A stretch of DNA of 64,000 nucleotides from Actinomycetospora endophytica (GTDB taxonomy: Bacteria; Actinomycetota; Actinomycetes; Mycobacteriales; Pseudonocardiaceae): positions 930,001-994,000 of the forward strand of contig NZ_JAJNDB010000001.1 in assembly GCF_021026375.1 (NCBI RefSeq). The letters are read 5' to 3'. The position numbers were made by a program, and so were the translations under genes. Shown one piece after another: positions 16,518-25,517 of the stretch. Under the pieces are notes generated by a model. It did not search any database and had not been told where the DNA came from. It saw only the letters and a program-made list of their open reading frames with translations. Numbering within the stretch: position 1 is the first letter of the stretch; the number at the start of each line of letters is the position of its first letter.

Positions 16518-17005
16518 GCGCCCTCCACCGGCGCCGCGGTGCGTTCCGCGAGCACCCGGGAGAGCGCCGCGTGCAGCCCGTCGGCGTCCCGCGCCCAGGC
16601 CGCCCGGCGGCTCCCGTCGTCCAGGGTCACGACGACGACGCCGAGGTGACGCGGCACCGACGGGTGCCCGCCCAGGGGGCGGATGCCGTAGCGGCCGCTG
16701 CCGTCGGCCGGGCGGGCGCCGACGATGCTCGCCGTCCCGACCGCCTCGTCGCCCTGCGTCAACGTCGCGGGCGTGAGCCGGACCCCGAGCAACCGTCGGC
16801 GCGTCCGGACGATGAGCGCGATCGGCAGGAGCAGCAGGACCCCGATCGCGATCCAGGCCCACGGCGTCGCCCCGCCGGGCGCGAGGCGGTCGAGCAGCAG
16901 ACCACCGCCCCCCACGACCGGGCCGATCAGCAGCGGCCACCACGGCGCGCCGGCCTCGGCGAAGAGCACCTCGTCGTCGGGCACGGGAGCCGTCGCGCCC
17001 GTCAC
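16514..17005 (-). CDS. Membrane protein with cytoplasmic C-terminal domain
   Basis: 163 residues from a GTG that overlaps the stop of the upstream membrane gene. Two adjacent helices (about 19-40 and 48-66), then a soluble part of roughly 95 residues (LLGVRLTPATLTQGDEAVG..., GIRPLGGHPSVPRHLGVVVVTLDDGSRRAAWARDADGL) that looks like a small beta-barrel or PH-like fold of the type seen in DUF3093/bacterial PH-domain membrane proteins. That assignment is weak. Coupled at both ends, so it probably forms a complex with its two neighbours. Confidence 0.7.
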   Translation of the reverse strand: MTGATAPVPDDEVLFAEAGAPWWPLLIGPVVGGGGLLLDRLAPGGATPWAWIAIGVLLLLPIALIVRTRRRLLGVRLTPATLTQGDEAVGTASIVGARPADGSGRYGIRPLGGHPSVPRHLGVVVVTLDDGSRRAAWARDADGLHAALSRVLAERTAAPVEGA

Positions 17006-17415
17006 GAGAAGTAGGACCGGGCCGCGGGCACGTGCAGCAGCAGGGCGGCCACGGCGAACGCCACGAAGTAGACACCGCCCACGCCGAGGAACGTCAGCTG
17101 GACGAGCCCGGCGACGGCGAGCACGACGCCGATCCCGGTCAGCGCCGCGCGGGCCGGGCGCGACCCGAGGCGTAGCGCCCGCGTGGCCACCAGGGTCCCC
17201 GCACCGGCGATGACCAGCACGATCGCCGTCAGGACCAGCGAGCCCTTCCCGGTGTTCGGGTCGGTGATGCCGACGGCGGTCGCGATCGCGAAGAGCAGCC
17301 CGGTCAGCACGAGCAGCACCCCGAGCACGCCCCACAGCCAGATCGCGGCGGTCACCACCCGGGGGCGGCCGGGCTCCTCCCGGGGAGGGGTCACCTCGCG
17401 CACGACGTCGTTCAT
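17002..17415 (-). CDS. Four-helix membrane protein
   Basis: 137 residues. A 20-residue charged lead (MNDVVREVTPPREEPGRPR), then four hydrophobic helices separated by short loops. No catalytic motif. First of three overlapping small membrane genes; starts 32 bases after the hemB stop and may be cotranscribed with the heme operon. Function unknown. Confidence 0.72.
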   Translation of the reverse strand: MNDVVREVTPPREEPGRPRVVTAAIWLWGVLGVLLVLTGLLFAIATAVGITDPNTGKGSLVLTAIVLVIAGAGTLVATRALRLGSRPARAALTGIGVVLAVAGLVQLTFLGVGGVYFVAFAVAALLLHVPAARSYFS

Positions 17416-17446
17416 GCCCGGTCCAACGACCCGGGCACCCGAATGG

Positions 17447-18421
17447 TCATCGGTCCAACCGGCCGGCCAGCTCGGTGGCCCAGTAGGTGAGGACGATGTC
17501 CGCCCCGGCGCGCCGGATGCCGGTGATCGTCTCGAGGATGGTGCGCTCGCGGTCGATCCAGCCCCGCTCGGCGGCGGCGGAGATCATCGCGTACTCCCCG
17601 GAGACCTGGTAGGCGGCGACCGGCACCTCGGAGACCTCCGCGACCGAGCGCAGCACGTCGAGGTAGCCCATGGCCGGCTTGACCATGACCATGTCGGCAC
17701 CCTCGGCGAGATCCAGCGTGGCCTCCCGCAGCGCCTCGCGGGCGTTCGCCGGGTCCTGCTGGTAGGTGCGGCGGTCCCCCTTGAGCTGGGAGTCCACCGC
17801 CTCGCGGAACGGGCCGTAGAAGGCGCTCGCGTACTTCGCGGAGTAGGCGAGGATCGCGGTGTCGGCGTGCGCGGCGGCGTCGAGGGCCTCCCGGATGCGC
17901 CCGACCTGGCCGTCCATCATCCCGCTGGGGGCGACGACGTGGGCGCCGGCCTCGGCCTGGGCGACCGCCATGTCCGCGTAGATCTCCAGGGTGGCGTCGT
18001 TGTCGACCGACCCGTCCGCGGCGAGCACGCCGCAGTGCCCGTGGTCGGTGAACTCGTCCAGGCAGGTGTCCGCCATGACCGGCAGCGCGTCGCCGACCTC
18101 CTCGCGGACCTCGCGGAGCCCGACGTTGAGGATGCCGTCCGGGTCGACCGCGCCGGAGCCGGTCGCGTCGTGCCGCGCGGGGACGCCGAACAGCATGATC
18201 CCGCCGAGCCCGGCCCCGGCGGCCTCGGCGGCCGCCTTGCGCAGGGTCTCGCGGGTGTGCTGGACGACGCCGGGCATCGACGAGATCGGCTTCGGCGCGT
18301 CGAGGCCCTCGGCGACGAACACCGGCAGCACGAGGTGGCGCGGGCGGACGTCCGTCTCGGCGACGAGACGCCGGAGCGCCGGGGTGGTGCGCAGCCGGCG
18401 GGGCCGGTCGGTGGGAAACAT
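17447..18421 (-). CDS. hemB: HemB, porphobilinogen synthase
   Basis: 324 residues from the ATG at 18421. Condenses two 5-aminolevulinates to porphobilinogen in the cytoplasm. Active-site lysines are in [16 protein letters not shown] and [12 protein letters not shown]. The metal-binding stretch reads [14 protein letters not shown]: the first and third cysteines of the zinc-type motif are present while the middle position is Asp, so the metal preference is not clear from sequence. Last heme gene of the rex-hemA-hemC-hemD-hemB run, but separated from hemD by a long hairpin, so it may be expressed at a different level. Ribosome site gaagga lies about 8 bases before the start. Confidence 0.96.
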   Translation of the reverse strand: MFPTDRPRRLRTTPALRRLVAETDVRPRHLVLPVFVAEGLDAPKPISSMPGVVQHTRETLRKAAAEAAGAGLGGIMLFGVPARHDATGSGAVDPDGILNVGLREVREEVGDALPVMADTCLDEFTDHGHCGVLAADGSVDNDATLEIYADMAVAQAEAGAHVVAPSGMMDGQVGRIREALDAAAHADTAILAYSAKYASAFYGPFREAVDSQLKGDRRTYQQDPANAREALREATLDLAEGADMVMVKPAMGYLDVLRSVAEVSEVPVAAYQVSGEYAMISAAAERGWIDRERTILETITGIRRAGADIVLTYWATELAGRLDR

Positions 18422-18440
18422 GGCTTTGTCCTTCGGACTT

Positions 18441-18480
18441 GTGCGTGCGTTTCCGTGCTCCAGCACGGAAACGCACGCAC
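18441..18480. terminator. Perfect 19-bp hairpin between hemD and hemB
   Basis: GTGCGTGCGTTTCCGTGCT (18441-18459), loop CC, exact complement 18462-18480. It begins 16 bases after the hemD stop and ends 20 bases before the hemB start. No U-tract; may attenuate read-through or protect the upstream mRNA end. Confidence 0.75.
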
Positions 18481-18495
18481 GAGGCGTCAGCCGAA

Positions 18496-20121
18496 CTACC
18501 GCTTGCGGGCCTTGGTCTTGCGGGGCGGGGGCAGCGCGCCCTCGGCCCGCAGCTTGTTCGCGTGCGCGGCGAGCGCCTCGACCAGCGCCGGGACCTCGGC
18601 GAGGTCGGGACGGACGTCCACGCGCAGGCCGAACTCGACCGCGGTCTCGGCGGTCTTCGGCCCGATGCACGCCACGATGGTGCGCGCGTGCGGCTTGCCG
18701 GCGATACCCACGAGGTTCCGGACCGTGGACGACGAGGTGAAGCACACCGCGTCGAACCCGCCGGTCTTGATCGCCTCGCGGGTCGGGGCGGGCGGCGGCG
18801 CCGCGCGCACCGTCCGGTACGCGGTGACGTCGTCGATCTCCCAGCCGCGCGCCTGCAGGCCCTCGGCGAGGGTCTCGGTGGCGATGTCGGCGCGGGGCAG
18901 CAGGACGCGGTCGACCGGGTCGAGGACGTCGTCGTGCGGCGGGAAGATGTCGAGCAGGCCCTCCGAGGACTGCTCGGTCTGCTCGGTGGGGACCAGCTCC
19001 GGGTGCACGCCGAACGCGCGGATCGCCGAGGCGGTGGCCTCGCCGACGCACGCGATCTTCACGCCGGAGAACGCACGGGCGTCGAGCCCGAACTCCTGGA
19101 ACTTCTCCCACACCGCGCGCACGGCGTTCTGCGAGGTGAAGACGACCCACTGGTAGCGCCCGTCGACCAGACCCTTGACCGCGCGCTCCATCTGCGCGGG
19201 CGAGCGGGGCGGCTCGACGGCGATCGTCGGGACCTCCTCCGGGACCGCCCCGTGGACCCGCAGCCGGTCGCTCATCGCGCCGGCCTGGTCCTTGGTGCGC
19301 GGCACCAGCACGCGCCACCCGTAGAGCGCCCGGGACTCCCACCAGGAGAGCGCGGCGCGGTCGCCCGCGGCGTCGCCGACAGTGACCGTCAGCGGGCCCT
19401 CGAGCTCGGTGCCGTCGGTGGCCAGCTTCTCGACCGACGACGTGACGGTCTTCTGCTTCGACTCGGTGCCCTGCGAGGTGAGCAGCGCGGGCGTCTCGGG
19501 CTTCCAGCCGTTCTCGACGAGCGACGCCGAGGTCGACGCGAGGTCGGCGGCGGTCGCGGTGAGCACGAGCGGCCCGGGTGCGACGGCGAGGGTGGTCCAG
19601 TCGAGGCCGTGGCGGACGTCGGCGGCGGTGTGCGCCGAGCCCAGCGCGACCCCGGCGTAGGCCGGGACGGCGGTGCTGGCCGGCATGCCGGGGACGACGT
19701 CGAACGGCACCGCGGCGGCCGCGACGGCGCGCACCTCGGTGATCACGGACTCGCGGGTCAGCGGGTCGCCCTCGACGAGACGGACGACCGACGCGCCGTC
19801 ACACGCCTGGGACGCCAGGTGCTCGGCGAGCGCCGAGGGGTCCTCGGGGAGCGCCTCGGCGATCTCCACCCCGTCCGCCAGGGACCCGTCGGGGTCGGCG
19901 AGCGGGGAGACCTCGGTGCCGCCGCCGGGGTGGCGCACGGTGACGGGGCGGGGAGCCTCCGCGAGCAGCGCGATCACGTCGTCGGGCACGCCCGGGTCCG
20001 CCACGACGTAGGTCGCGGACGCCAGCGCCTCGCGGGCGCGCACGGTCAGCAGCCCGGGGTCGCCGGGCCCGCTGCCGACGAAGGCGACTCGGCCGGCGGT
20101 GGTGGAGGGGGGTGCGGTCAT
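18496..20121 (-). CDS. hemD: HemD fused to a degenerate SUMT-like methyltransferase domain
   Basis: 541 residues. The N-terminal half (about 10-255) is a tetrapyrrole-methylase fold with [29 protein letters not shown] and [19 protein letters not shown]; the usual GGDPFVFGRG motif of active SUMT is altered, so methylation activity is uncertain. The C-terminal half (about 260-520) is uroporphyrinogen-III synthase with [60 protein letters not shown] and [12 protein letters not shown]. The tail is Lys/Arg-rich. Such fusions are normal in actinobacteria. Acts after HemC to close the macrocycle. A 51-base gap separates it from hemC. Confidence 0.93.
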   Translation of the reverse strand: MTAPPSTTAGRVAFVGSGPGDPGLLTVRAREALASATYVVADPGVPDDVIALLAEAPRPVTVRHPGGGTEVSPLADPDGSLADGVEIAEALPEDPSALAEHLASQACDGASVVRLVEGDPLTRESVITEVRAVAAAAVPFDVVPGMPASTAVPAYAGVALGSAHTAADVRHGLDWTTLAVAPGPLVLTATAADLASTSASLVENGWKPETPALLTSQGTESKQKTVTSSVEKLATDGTELEGPLTVTVGDAAGDRAALSWWESRALYGWRVLVPRTKDQAGAMSDRLRVHGAVPEEVPTIAVEPPRSPAQMERAVKGLVDGRYQWVVFTSQNAVRAVWEKFQEFGLDARAFSGVKIACVGEATASAIRAFGVHPELVPTEQTEQSSEGLLDIFPPHDDVLDPVDRVLLPRADIATETLAEGLQARGWEIDDVTAYRTVRAAPPPAPTREAIKTGGFDAVCFTSSSTVRNLVGIAGKPHARTIVACIGPKTAETAVEFGLRVDVRPDLAEVPALVEALAAHANKLRAEGALPPPRKTKARKR

Positions 20122-20172
20122 GTCCTGTCTCGTCCCATCGTTTTTCTCTCCTTGCGACGGTGCGGCCGGCGC

Positions 20173-21132
20173 CTAGGCGCCTTCGGCGCCGCGCGGCTGC
20201 GCCCCGTCGACGAGCAGCTCGGCGGCCAGGGACCGCCCGATCTGCTCAGCGTCCTTCGTCTCTCCCGTGGCCGAGTTGCGCACCAGCGCCCCGTCGGCCG
20301 TCGTGGCGAACGCCCGCAGAGACAACCTCTCCACGATGCGTCCGTCGTCGTCCAGATCCTCGACGATGTCGGCGAGTGCACCGATCGCTGCGGCGCACGG
20401 TGACCCGAGCTCCTTCAGCACGGCGCGTTCGGCGGTGACCGCCGCGGCCGTCGACTCGTCGTGCAGCGTCGCGGCGAGGAATGTTTCGAGCTCGGTGTCG
20501 GCGACGCGGCACTCCACCGCGAGCGCCCCCTGGGCGGGGGCGGGCAGCATCTGCAGCGGGTCGAGCACCTCGGTGGCCTCGCCGGCACGGCCGATCCGTG
20601 CGAGCCCGGCCCGCGCGAGGATCACCCCGTCGACCTCGCCCTCGGTGACCTTGCGGATCCGCGTCTCCACGTTGCCCCGGATCCCGACGACCTCGAGGCC
20701 GAGACCCAGCGCGCGCAGCTGCGCCTCGCGCCGCGGCGACCCGGTCCCCACGACGGCGCCCGGGGGCAGCTGGCCGAGGACCATCTGGTCGCGCGCCACG
20801 AGGACGTCGCGGGGGTCGGCGCGCTCCGGGACCGCGGCGAGCACGATGCCGGGCAGACCCGCCGTCGGGAGGTCCTTGTAGGAGTGCACCGCGACGTCGA
20901 TGCGGTCCTCGAGCAGTGCCTCGCGCAGCGCCGAGGTGAACACCCCGATGCCGGTCTGGGCGATCGGCGTGTTCGCGGCCTGCGAGAGGTCGCCCGACGT
21001 CGAGATCTCGACGATCTCCACGGTCGCGCCCTGCGCGATCAGGGCGTCGGCGACCGTCCTCGTCTGCGTCTTCGCCAGCAGGCTCGCCCGGGTGCCGATC
21101 CGGATGGGACCCGACGGCGCGGCAGGGCTCAC
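20173..21132 (-). CDS. hemC: HemC, hydroxymethylbilane synthase
   Basis: 319 residues from a GTG that overlaps the hemA stop (GTGA); the frame stays open upstream but that part is antisense-like. Polymerises four porphobilinogens on a dipyrromethane cofactor. Landmarks: [74 protein letters not shown], and [12 protein letters not shown] with the cofactor-binding cysteine. Length and order (hemA-hemC-hemD) are standard. Confidence 0.96.
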   Translation of the reverse strand: MSPAAPSGPIRIGTRASLLAKTQTRTVADALIAQGATVEIVEISTSGDLSQAANTPIAQTGIGVFTSALREALLEDRIDVAVHSYKDLPTAGLPGIVLAAVPERADPRDVLVARDQMVLGQLPPGAVVGTGSPRREAQLRALGLGLEVVGIRGNVETRIRKVTEGEVDGVILARAGLARIGRAGEATEVLDPLQMLPAPAQGALAVECRVADTELETFLAATLHDESTAAAVTAERAVLKELGSPCAAAIGALADIVEDLDDDGRIVERLSLRAFATTADGALVRNSATGETKDAEQIGRSLAAELLVDGAQPRGAEGA

Positions 21133-22589
21133 GAGGTTCCTCCCGGCACCCGCAGTGGCGCGTCCGTGCCCTCGGGGGCCGTGCCGCCGAGCATCGGGTT
21201 GGCGGCCAGCGCCTGGTCGACCTCGCCGGCCTCGAGCCGGGCCGACTCGGTGGTCTGGGCGTCCTCCGCGGTGATCCCGGAGCCGCTCGGGCCGGAGGCG
21301 ACCGCGGCGGGGGCCTGCGGGTCGAGCTCGAACAGCTCGCGCAGCGCCTCGGCATAGGTGTCGCCGCCCGGCGACTGGGCGAGCCTCTTCACCTGCACGG
21401 TCGGGGTGTGCAGGAGCTTGTCGACGACGCGGCGCACGGTCTTCGCGACCTCGCCGCGCACGTCGGCCTCCAGTCCGGGCAGGCGGCCGTCGAGGCGCAG
21501 CAGCTCGGCGTCGACCACCTCGGCGGCCCGGCGGCGCAGGGCGGTGACGGTCGGGGTGACCTCCGCGGAGCGCTGCGCGGCCAGGTAGCCGCGGACCTCC
21601 TCGGTCACCACCGCCCGGGTGGCCTCCACGGCCTGGCCCGCGGCAGCGTGCTGCAGCCGCTCGCCGAGGGTGGCCAGGTCGACCAGCGTGACCCCGGCGA
21701 GCCCGCCGACCTCGGGGTCGACGTCGCGGGGCAGTCCCAGGTCGCAGACGACGAGCGGGCGGTCGGCACGGGCGCGCCCGGCGCGGACCGCGTCGAGCCC
21801 GACGACGGTGCCGACCGCGCCGGTACACACGACGACGAGGTCGGCGGCGCCCATCTCGGTCGAGAGGGCCTCGAGCGGGATCACCCGGGACGGGGTGCCC
21901 TCGTCGGCGACGATCTCGGCGAGGCGCTCGGCGCGCTCGGTGGTGCGGTTGGCGACGACGATCTCGCCCACCCCGCGGCGGCGCAGCGCCGCGGCGGCGA
22001 GCCCACCCATGGAGCCGGCGCCGACGACGACGGCGCGGCGCCCGGTGAGGCCGCCGCCCAGGGCCTTCTCGGCGTCGTCGAGGGCCTCGGTGACCACGGA
22101 GGCGCCGGCGCTGTCGATCCCGGTCTCGGCCTGGGCGCGCTTGCCGACCCGCAGCGCGTGCTGGGCGACCTCGTGCAGCGCGGTCCCGACGGTCCCGAGC
22201 TCGCGCGCGGTCGAGTAGGCCGCCCGGAGCTGGCCGAGGATCTGCGCCTCGCCGACGACCATCGAGTCCAGCCCGGCCGCGACCGAGAACAGGTGCTCGA
22301 CCGCGGACCCGGCGTAGTGCACGTAGAGGTGGTCGCTGAGGTCCGACACGTCGGCCTGGGCGTGGCGGGCGAGGACCCGGGACACCTCGGTGAGGCCGCC
22401 GTGGAACGTCTCCACGACCGCGTAGATCTCGATCCGGTTGCACGTCGAGAGCACCACGGCCTCGGAGACGTGCTCACCGGTGATCAGCTCGTCGAGGACC
22501 TTGGCGGTGTCCTCGCCGGAGATCGCGACGCGCTCCAGCACCGACACCGGCGCCGTGCGGTGCGACACACCCACGAGCAGCAGACTCAT
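21129..22589 (-). CDS. hemA: HemA, glutamyl-tRNA reductase
   Basis: 486 residues. NADPH-dependent reduction of Glu-tRNA to glutamate-1-semialdehyde, the entry and control step of heme synthesis by the C5 pathway. Catalytic Cys50 lies in [13 protein letters not shown]; the [22 protein letters not shown] helix, the nucleotide site [19 protein letters not shown] and the dimerisation region follow. The last ~60 residues are a low-complexity extension beyond the usual end. The ATG overlaps the rex stop (ATGA), coupling heme synthesis to the redox sensor. Confidence 0.97.
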   Translation of the reverse strand: MSLLLVGVSHRTAPVSVLERVAISGEDTAKVLDELITGEHVSEAVVLSTCNRIEIYAVVETFHGGLTEVSRVLARHAQADVSDLSDHLYVHYAGSAVEHLFSVAAGLDSMVVGEAQILGQLRAAYSTARELGTVGTALHEVAQHALRVGKRAQAETGIDSAGASVVTEALDDAEKALGGGLTGRRAVVVGAGSMGGLAAAALRRRGVGEIVVANRTTERAERLAEIVADEGTPSRVIPLEALSTEMGAADLVVVCTGAVGTVVGLDAVRAGRARADRPLVVCDLGLPRDVDPEVGGLAGVTLVDLATLGERLQHAAAGQAVEATRAVVTEEVRGYLAAQRSAEVTPTVTALRRRAAEVVDAELLRLDGRLPGLEADVRGEVAKTVRRVVDKLLHTPTVQVKRLAQSPGGDTYAEALRELFELDPQAPAAVASGPSGSGITAEDAQTTESARLEAGEVDQALAANPMLGGTAPEGTDAPLRVPGGTS

Positions 22590-23338
22590 CCGTACACCTT
22601 CCCCGTCGCATCGCTCGCGACCCTGTCGTGCCGGCGGGAGACGTGGAACGCGAGGATCTGCATCTCCACCGCCAGGTCGACCTTGCGTACCTCGACTCCG
22701 CCCGGCACCGACAGCACCGCCGGCGCGAAGTTGAGGATGCTCTGCACCCCCGCGCCGACCAGCGCGTCGCAGACCTGCTGCGCCGCGGCGGCCGGCGTCG
22801 CCACCACCCCGATGGTGACCCCGCGCTCGGCGCAGATCCGGGGGATCTCGGCCACGTCCAGGACCTCCACGCCCGCGATCGTCGTGCCGACCAGGGTCGG
22901 GTCGACGTCGAACAGCGCAGTGACGCCGAAGCCCCGGGCCGCGAACCCGCCGTACCCGGCGAGTGCATGTCCCAGGTTCCCCACCCCGACCAGCGCCACG
23001 GCGTTCGAGCGCGTGAGCCCGAGCACGGTCTCGACCTGGGCGGTGAGCCGGGAGACGTCGTACCCGACGCCGCGCACCCCCGACGACCCGATGTGCGAGA
23101 GGTCCTTGCGCAGCTTCGCGGCGTTCACGCCCGCGGCCGCCGCGAGCACGTCACTGGAGACCGTCGGGACGCCCTCGGCGAGCATGTCGGTGAGGACCCG
23201 CAGGTAGACGGCGAGCCGCTCGACGGTGGCCTCCGGCACACGGGCGGTGGCGCGGCGCCCGGCCGGGGTGCCCGACGGGGCCGGGACCTCCGGGGACCCG
23301 CCCGTCACGGGGTGCGGTACACCCCCGTCCACCGTCAC
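22586..23338 (-). CDS. rex: Rex, NADH/NAD+-sensing repressor
   Basis: 250 residues from the GTG at 23338, which has gaggagg 8 bases upstream; an upstream in-frame start at 23533 lacks this. N-terminal winged helix ([52 protein letters not shown] split across two helices) and a Rossmann domain with [19 protein letters not shown] and FDVDPTLVG, then [12 protein letters not shown]. Rex binds operators when NADH is low and releases when NADH rises. In Streptomyces it heads the rex-hemACD operon and represses it together with respiratory genes; the same order is seen here. A candidate operator lies 129 bases upstream of the start. Confidence 0.95.
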   Translation of the reverse strand: MTVDGGVPHPVTGGSPEVPAPSGTPAGRRATARVPEATVERLAVYLRVLTDMLAEGVPTVSSDVLAAAAGVNAAKLRKDLSHIGSSGVRGVGYDVSRLTAQVETVLGLTRSNAVALVGVGNLGHALAGYGGFAARGFGVTALFDVDPTLVGTTIAGVEVLDVAEIPRICAERGVTIGVVATPAAAAQQVCDALVGAGVQSILNFAPAVLSVPGGVEVRKVDLAVEMQILAFHVSRRHDRVASDATGKVYG

Positions 23339-23466
23339 GCCGGGAGCCTCCTCGTGCCACTGCTGTCGGTCCGCGTCCAGCCCCGTGGGAGGCGGACGCC
23401 TGGCCCCGGGCGACGGGCTGCGTCCTGCGCGAGCTTTCCTGGACTGCTTCCAATCGAGGGTACCGC

Positions 23467-23484
23467 TCGTGAACACAGGCACAA
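23467..23484. promoter_or_regulatory. Candidate Rex operator upstream of rex
   Basis: On the minus strand the site reads TTGTGCCTGTGTTCACGA. It matches the Rex consensus TTGTGAA-N4-TTCACAA at 11 of 14 defined positions, including both TTGTG and TTCAC cores with the right spacing. A second palindrome, GTCACACGGCTGTGAC, lies at 23537-23552. Confidence 0.5.
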
Positions 23485-23602
23485 AGTCGCTGGTCACGGC
23501 GTCGATCCGACCGTCTCCGGACGGGACCGGCACGCCGTCACACGGCTGTGACCGTGACAGTGTGCCAGCCCCCCACCGGTTCCCCGACTACAGGGCACCC
23601 AC

Positions 23603-24274
23603 TCAGACCAGCAGCGCGTCGGGACCGAGCGCGGCGCCGGCGGGGCCGGGGGCGACCCCGGTGGGCCGACCGAGGAGGAAGGCCGCCGTCGCGCCGTGCA
23701 TCGCCGCCACCGGCGCGACCGTCGCCGCCAGCGCGGCGGCCCCGGCGTCGGTGAACTCCCCCGCCCGGGCGAGCACCGTGGCGCCGACCGACGCCTCGAT
23801 GTCGACCGCGACCGCGAGCAGGTCCGTGGGCGCCGCCGCGCGCCCGAGCGTGGCGCGCCGCTCGGTCTCCACCGACAGCGGCGTGCCGCTCACCGCGGGC
23901 CGGCCGGCCGCCGTGAGGAGCGCGTTCCACGCCGCGGCGTGCTCGGTGTGCTGCGCCCCGGCCCCGGAGAGGAAAGCGGTGACGACGCCGGGCACCTGCC
24001 CGAGCCGGCCGTCCCCGGCGGCGGTCACCGCGCCGGAGTAGAGGCTCGCCGCGAGCGAGGCGAGCGCGGCGCAGAGGGCGACGCCGCGCTGGTCGCCGAC
24101 GTAGGCCGGGCGCGCGGAGGTCGTGGTGCTCGGGGTCGTGGAGCCCGACGCCGGGCCCGCGGGCGCGGCGGGCGGCTCGTCGGAGCAGGCCGCGAGCGCG
24201 CCGGCACCCAGCAGGCCCGCGGCGCCCCAGCCCAGGACGAGGCGCCGGGACGGGCGGGAGGAGGAGAGGGTCAT
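23603..24274 (-). CDS. DUF4439 ferritin-like lipoprotein
   Basis: 223 residues. Twin-Arg-like SRRLVLGWGAAGLLGAG followed by LAAC gives a Tat or Sec lipoprotein signal; a Thr/Ser/Pro linker leads to an all-helical domain of about 150 residues, matching the ferritin-like DUF4439 family (CAALASLAASLYSGAV, AAAWNALLTAAGRPAV, VDIEASVGATVLAR, PVAAMHGATAAFLLG). Only one or two Glu/His pairs remain, so metal binding is uncertain. ATG overlaps the stop of the next ferritin-like gene upstream. Probably an extracytoplasmic four-helix bundle; role unknown. Confidence 0.82.
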   Translation of the reverse strand: MTLSSSRPSRRLVLGWGAAGLLGAGALAACSDEPPAAPAGPASGSTTPSTTTSARPAYVGDQRGVALCAALASLAASLYSGAVTAAGDGRLGQVPGVVTAFLSGAGAQHTEHAAAWNALLTAAGRPAVSGTPLSVETERRATLGRAAAPTDLLAVAVDIEASVGATVLARAGEFTDAGAAALAATVAPVAAMHGATAAFLLGRPTGVAPGPAGAALGPDALLV

Positions 24275-24906
24275 CCGGACCCCTCCTCGGGCGGCGAGGC
24301 CTTCGACGTCGGGAAGCGGGTGTCGGGGAAGCCGACGGTCCCGACGGCGGCGGGCAGCGCGGTGAGGTCCGGCGGTGCGACCACGAGGTCGGACTGGGCG
24401 GAGGACAGCAGGGAGCTGACGATCAGCAGGCTCGCCTTGCGCGAGGCGGCCGCGGCGCCCAGCCGGAGCGCCGTGGCCCGTAGCGCGGGCGTCGACAGGC
24501 CCGCCGCGTCGGCCACCAGCGTCTGCGCGAGGACGTCCTCGAGGGTGAGGGCGACCCCGACGACGTCCGCGGGGCTGCGCACCGTCGGCAGGGCCTGGGC
24601 GACGACGGAGCTGTACACCGGGTCCGGCGCGGTCTGCGGGCGGCCGCCCGCACCCGTCGTCGCCGAGCTGAGGGCGTCACGGGCGTCGCCGAGCTCGGTG
24701 GTCGCCGCGGAGAGCAGGTCACGGACGACCGGGTTGGCCCGGTCACCGCCGCCGGCCGGGAGCCCGGTCAGCGACCGGTACGTCGACTGGGCGAGCACGA
24801 CGAGCGAGGTCGCGGTCCGGAGCGCGGGCACGTCGGCACTGCCGGACTGCGCGCCGAGGGCGGGGAGGAAGGACACGGCCGGGGAGGTGGACACCGGGGC
24901 CGTCAC
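24271..24906 (-). CDS. Second ferritin-like helical protein
   Basis: 211 residues from a GTG that overlaps the glutaredoxin stop (GTGA). Helical throughout, with LRTATSLVVLAQSTYRSLTGLPAG, DLLSAATTELGDARDALSSAT, VGVALTLEDVLAQTLVADAAGL and a final ALRLGAAAASRKASLLIVSSLL. It lacks a clear signal peptide, unlike its partner. The pairing with a DUF4439 protein suggests a related four-helix bundle, perhaps a heterodimer. The open frame upstream of 24906 is out of frame with the glutaredoxin and was not included. Confidence 0.75.
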   Translation of the reverse strand: MTAPVSTSPAVSFLPALGAQSGSADVPALRTATSLVVLAQSTYRSLTGLPAGGGDRANPVVRDLLSAATTELGDARDALSSATTGAGGRPQTAPDPVYSSVVAQALPTVRSPADVVGVALTLEDVLAQTLVADAAGLSTPALRATALRLGAAAASRKASLLIVSSLLSSAQSDLVVAPPDLTALPAAVGTVGFPDTRFPTSKASPPEEGSG

Positions 24907-25172
24907 GCCTGCAGCGCCGTCCGCAGCGCGGCGGCCTCGACGCGCCACGTCGCGTGCTCCTCGCCGTCGACCAGCGTCACGGGGATGCGGTCGCCGAACT
25001 CGCCGCGCAGGTCGGCGTCGGCGTGGTCGATGTCGACGCGCTCCCAGCCGACGCCGACCTCGGCGCAGACCTCGCGGACGACGTCCTCCATCCGGTCGCA
25101 GGTCGTGCACTGCGCACGGACCAACACGGTCACCCGGACAGGGAGTCCTGTCTCGCTGACTACTTCGGACAC
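24903..25172 (-). CDS. Glutaredoxin-like (DUF836) protein
   Basis: 89 residues if started at GTG 25172. Thioredoxin fold with CxxC in VLVRAQCTTCDRMEDVV, VDIDHADADLRGEFGDRIPVTLVDGEEHATW containing the cis-Pro, and a last helix VEAAALRTAL. An upstream ATG at 25244 has a good ribosome site, but its 24 extra codons have poor third-position GC; a later GTG at 25133 is also possible. Related small glutaredoxins sit beside hemA in mycobacteria (Rv0508). Coupled to the two ferritin-like genes, so it may tune their thiol or metal state; this is speculative. Confidence 0.82.
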   Translation of the reverse strand: MSEVVSETGLPVRVTVLVRAQCTTCDRMEDVVREVCAEVGVGWERVDIDHADADLRGEFGDRIPVTLVDGEEHATWRVEAAALRTALQA

Positions 25173-25424
25173 GCCAGAACCAGTCCTCTCTCGACGTCCG
25201 CCCGAACGGGAGTCTGGCAGATCCTCCCGGACCGCCGACGGCATGGTCGGAACCTCTCACCGCAGGTCAAGTGCATGTCAACGAGCCTGGTGGCGGTGGG
25301 TGGCGCTCCGGTGACGAGGGCCTCGGAGCCGCACGTATGCTCCGTCCCCAGCGTGCTCCCCGACCGATGCGGACGGGCCCGCACGCCGCCGGAAGCGAGT
25401 GGTCGTCCAGCGAGGGAGAACGTC

Positions 25425-25517
25425 TTGTCCGCTGTCGTCGGCGTCGGCGTGGCGACGGGGGTCGCCGCCACGGCGGCCGTCCCGGACGCGTCGTGCACGA
25501 CCGACGGAGCGCGATGA
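25425..25517 (+). CDS. Possible leader peptide overlapping the sigma-factor start
   Basis: 30 codons from TTG at 25425, 4-9 bases after gagggaga, ending with a TGA that overlaps the sigma ATG (ATGA). The peptide (SAVVGVGVATGVAATAAVPD, then ASCTTDGAR) has strong third-position GC, unlike the upstream sequence. The frame is open back to an ATG at 25275. It may couple sigma-factor translation to its own; it could also be chance. Confidence 0.4.
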   Translation: MSAVVGVGVATGVAATAAVPDASCTTDGAR

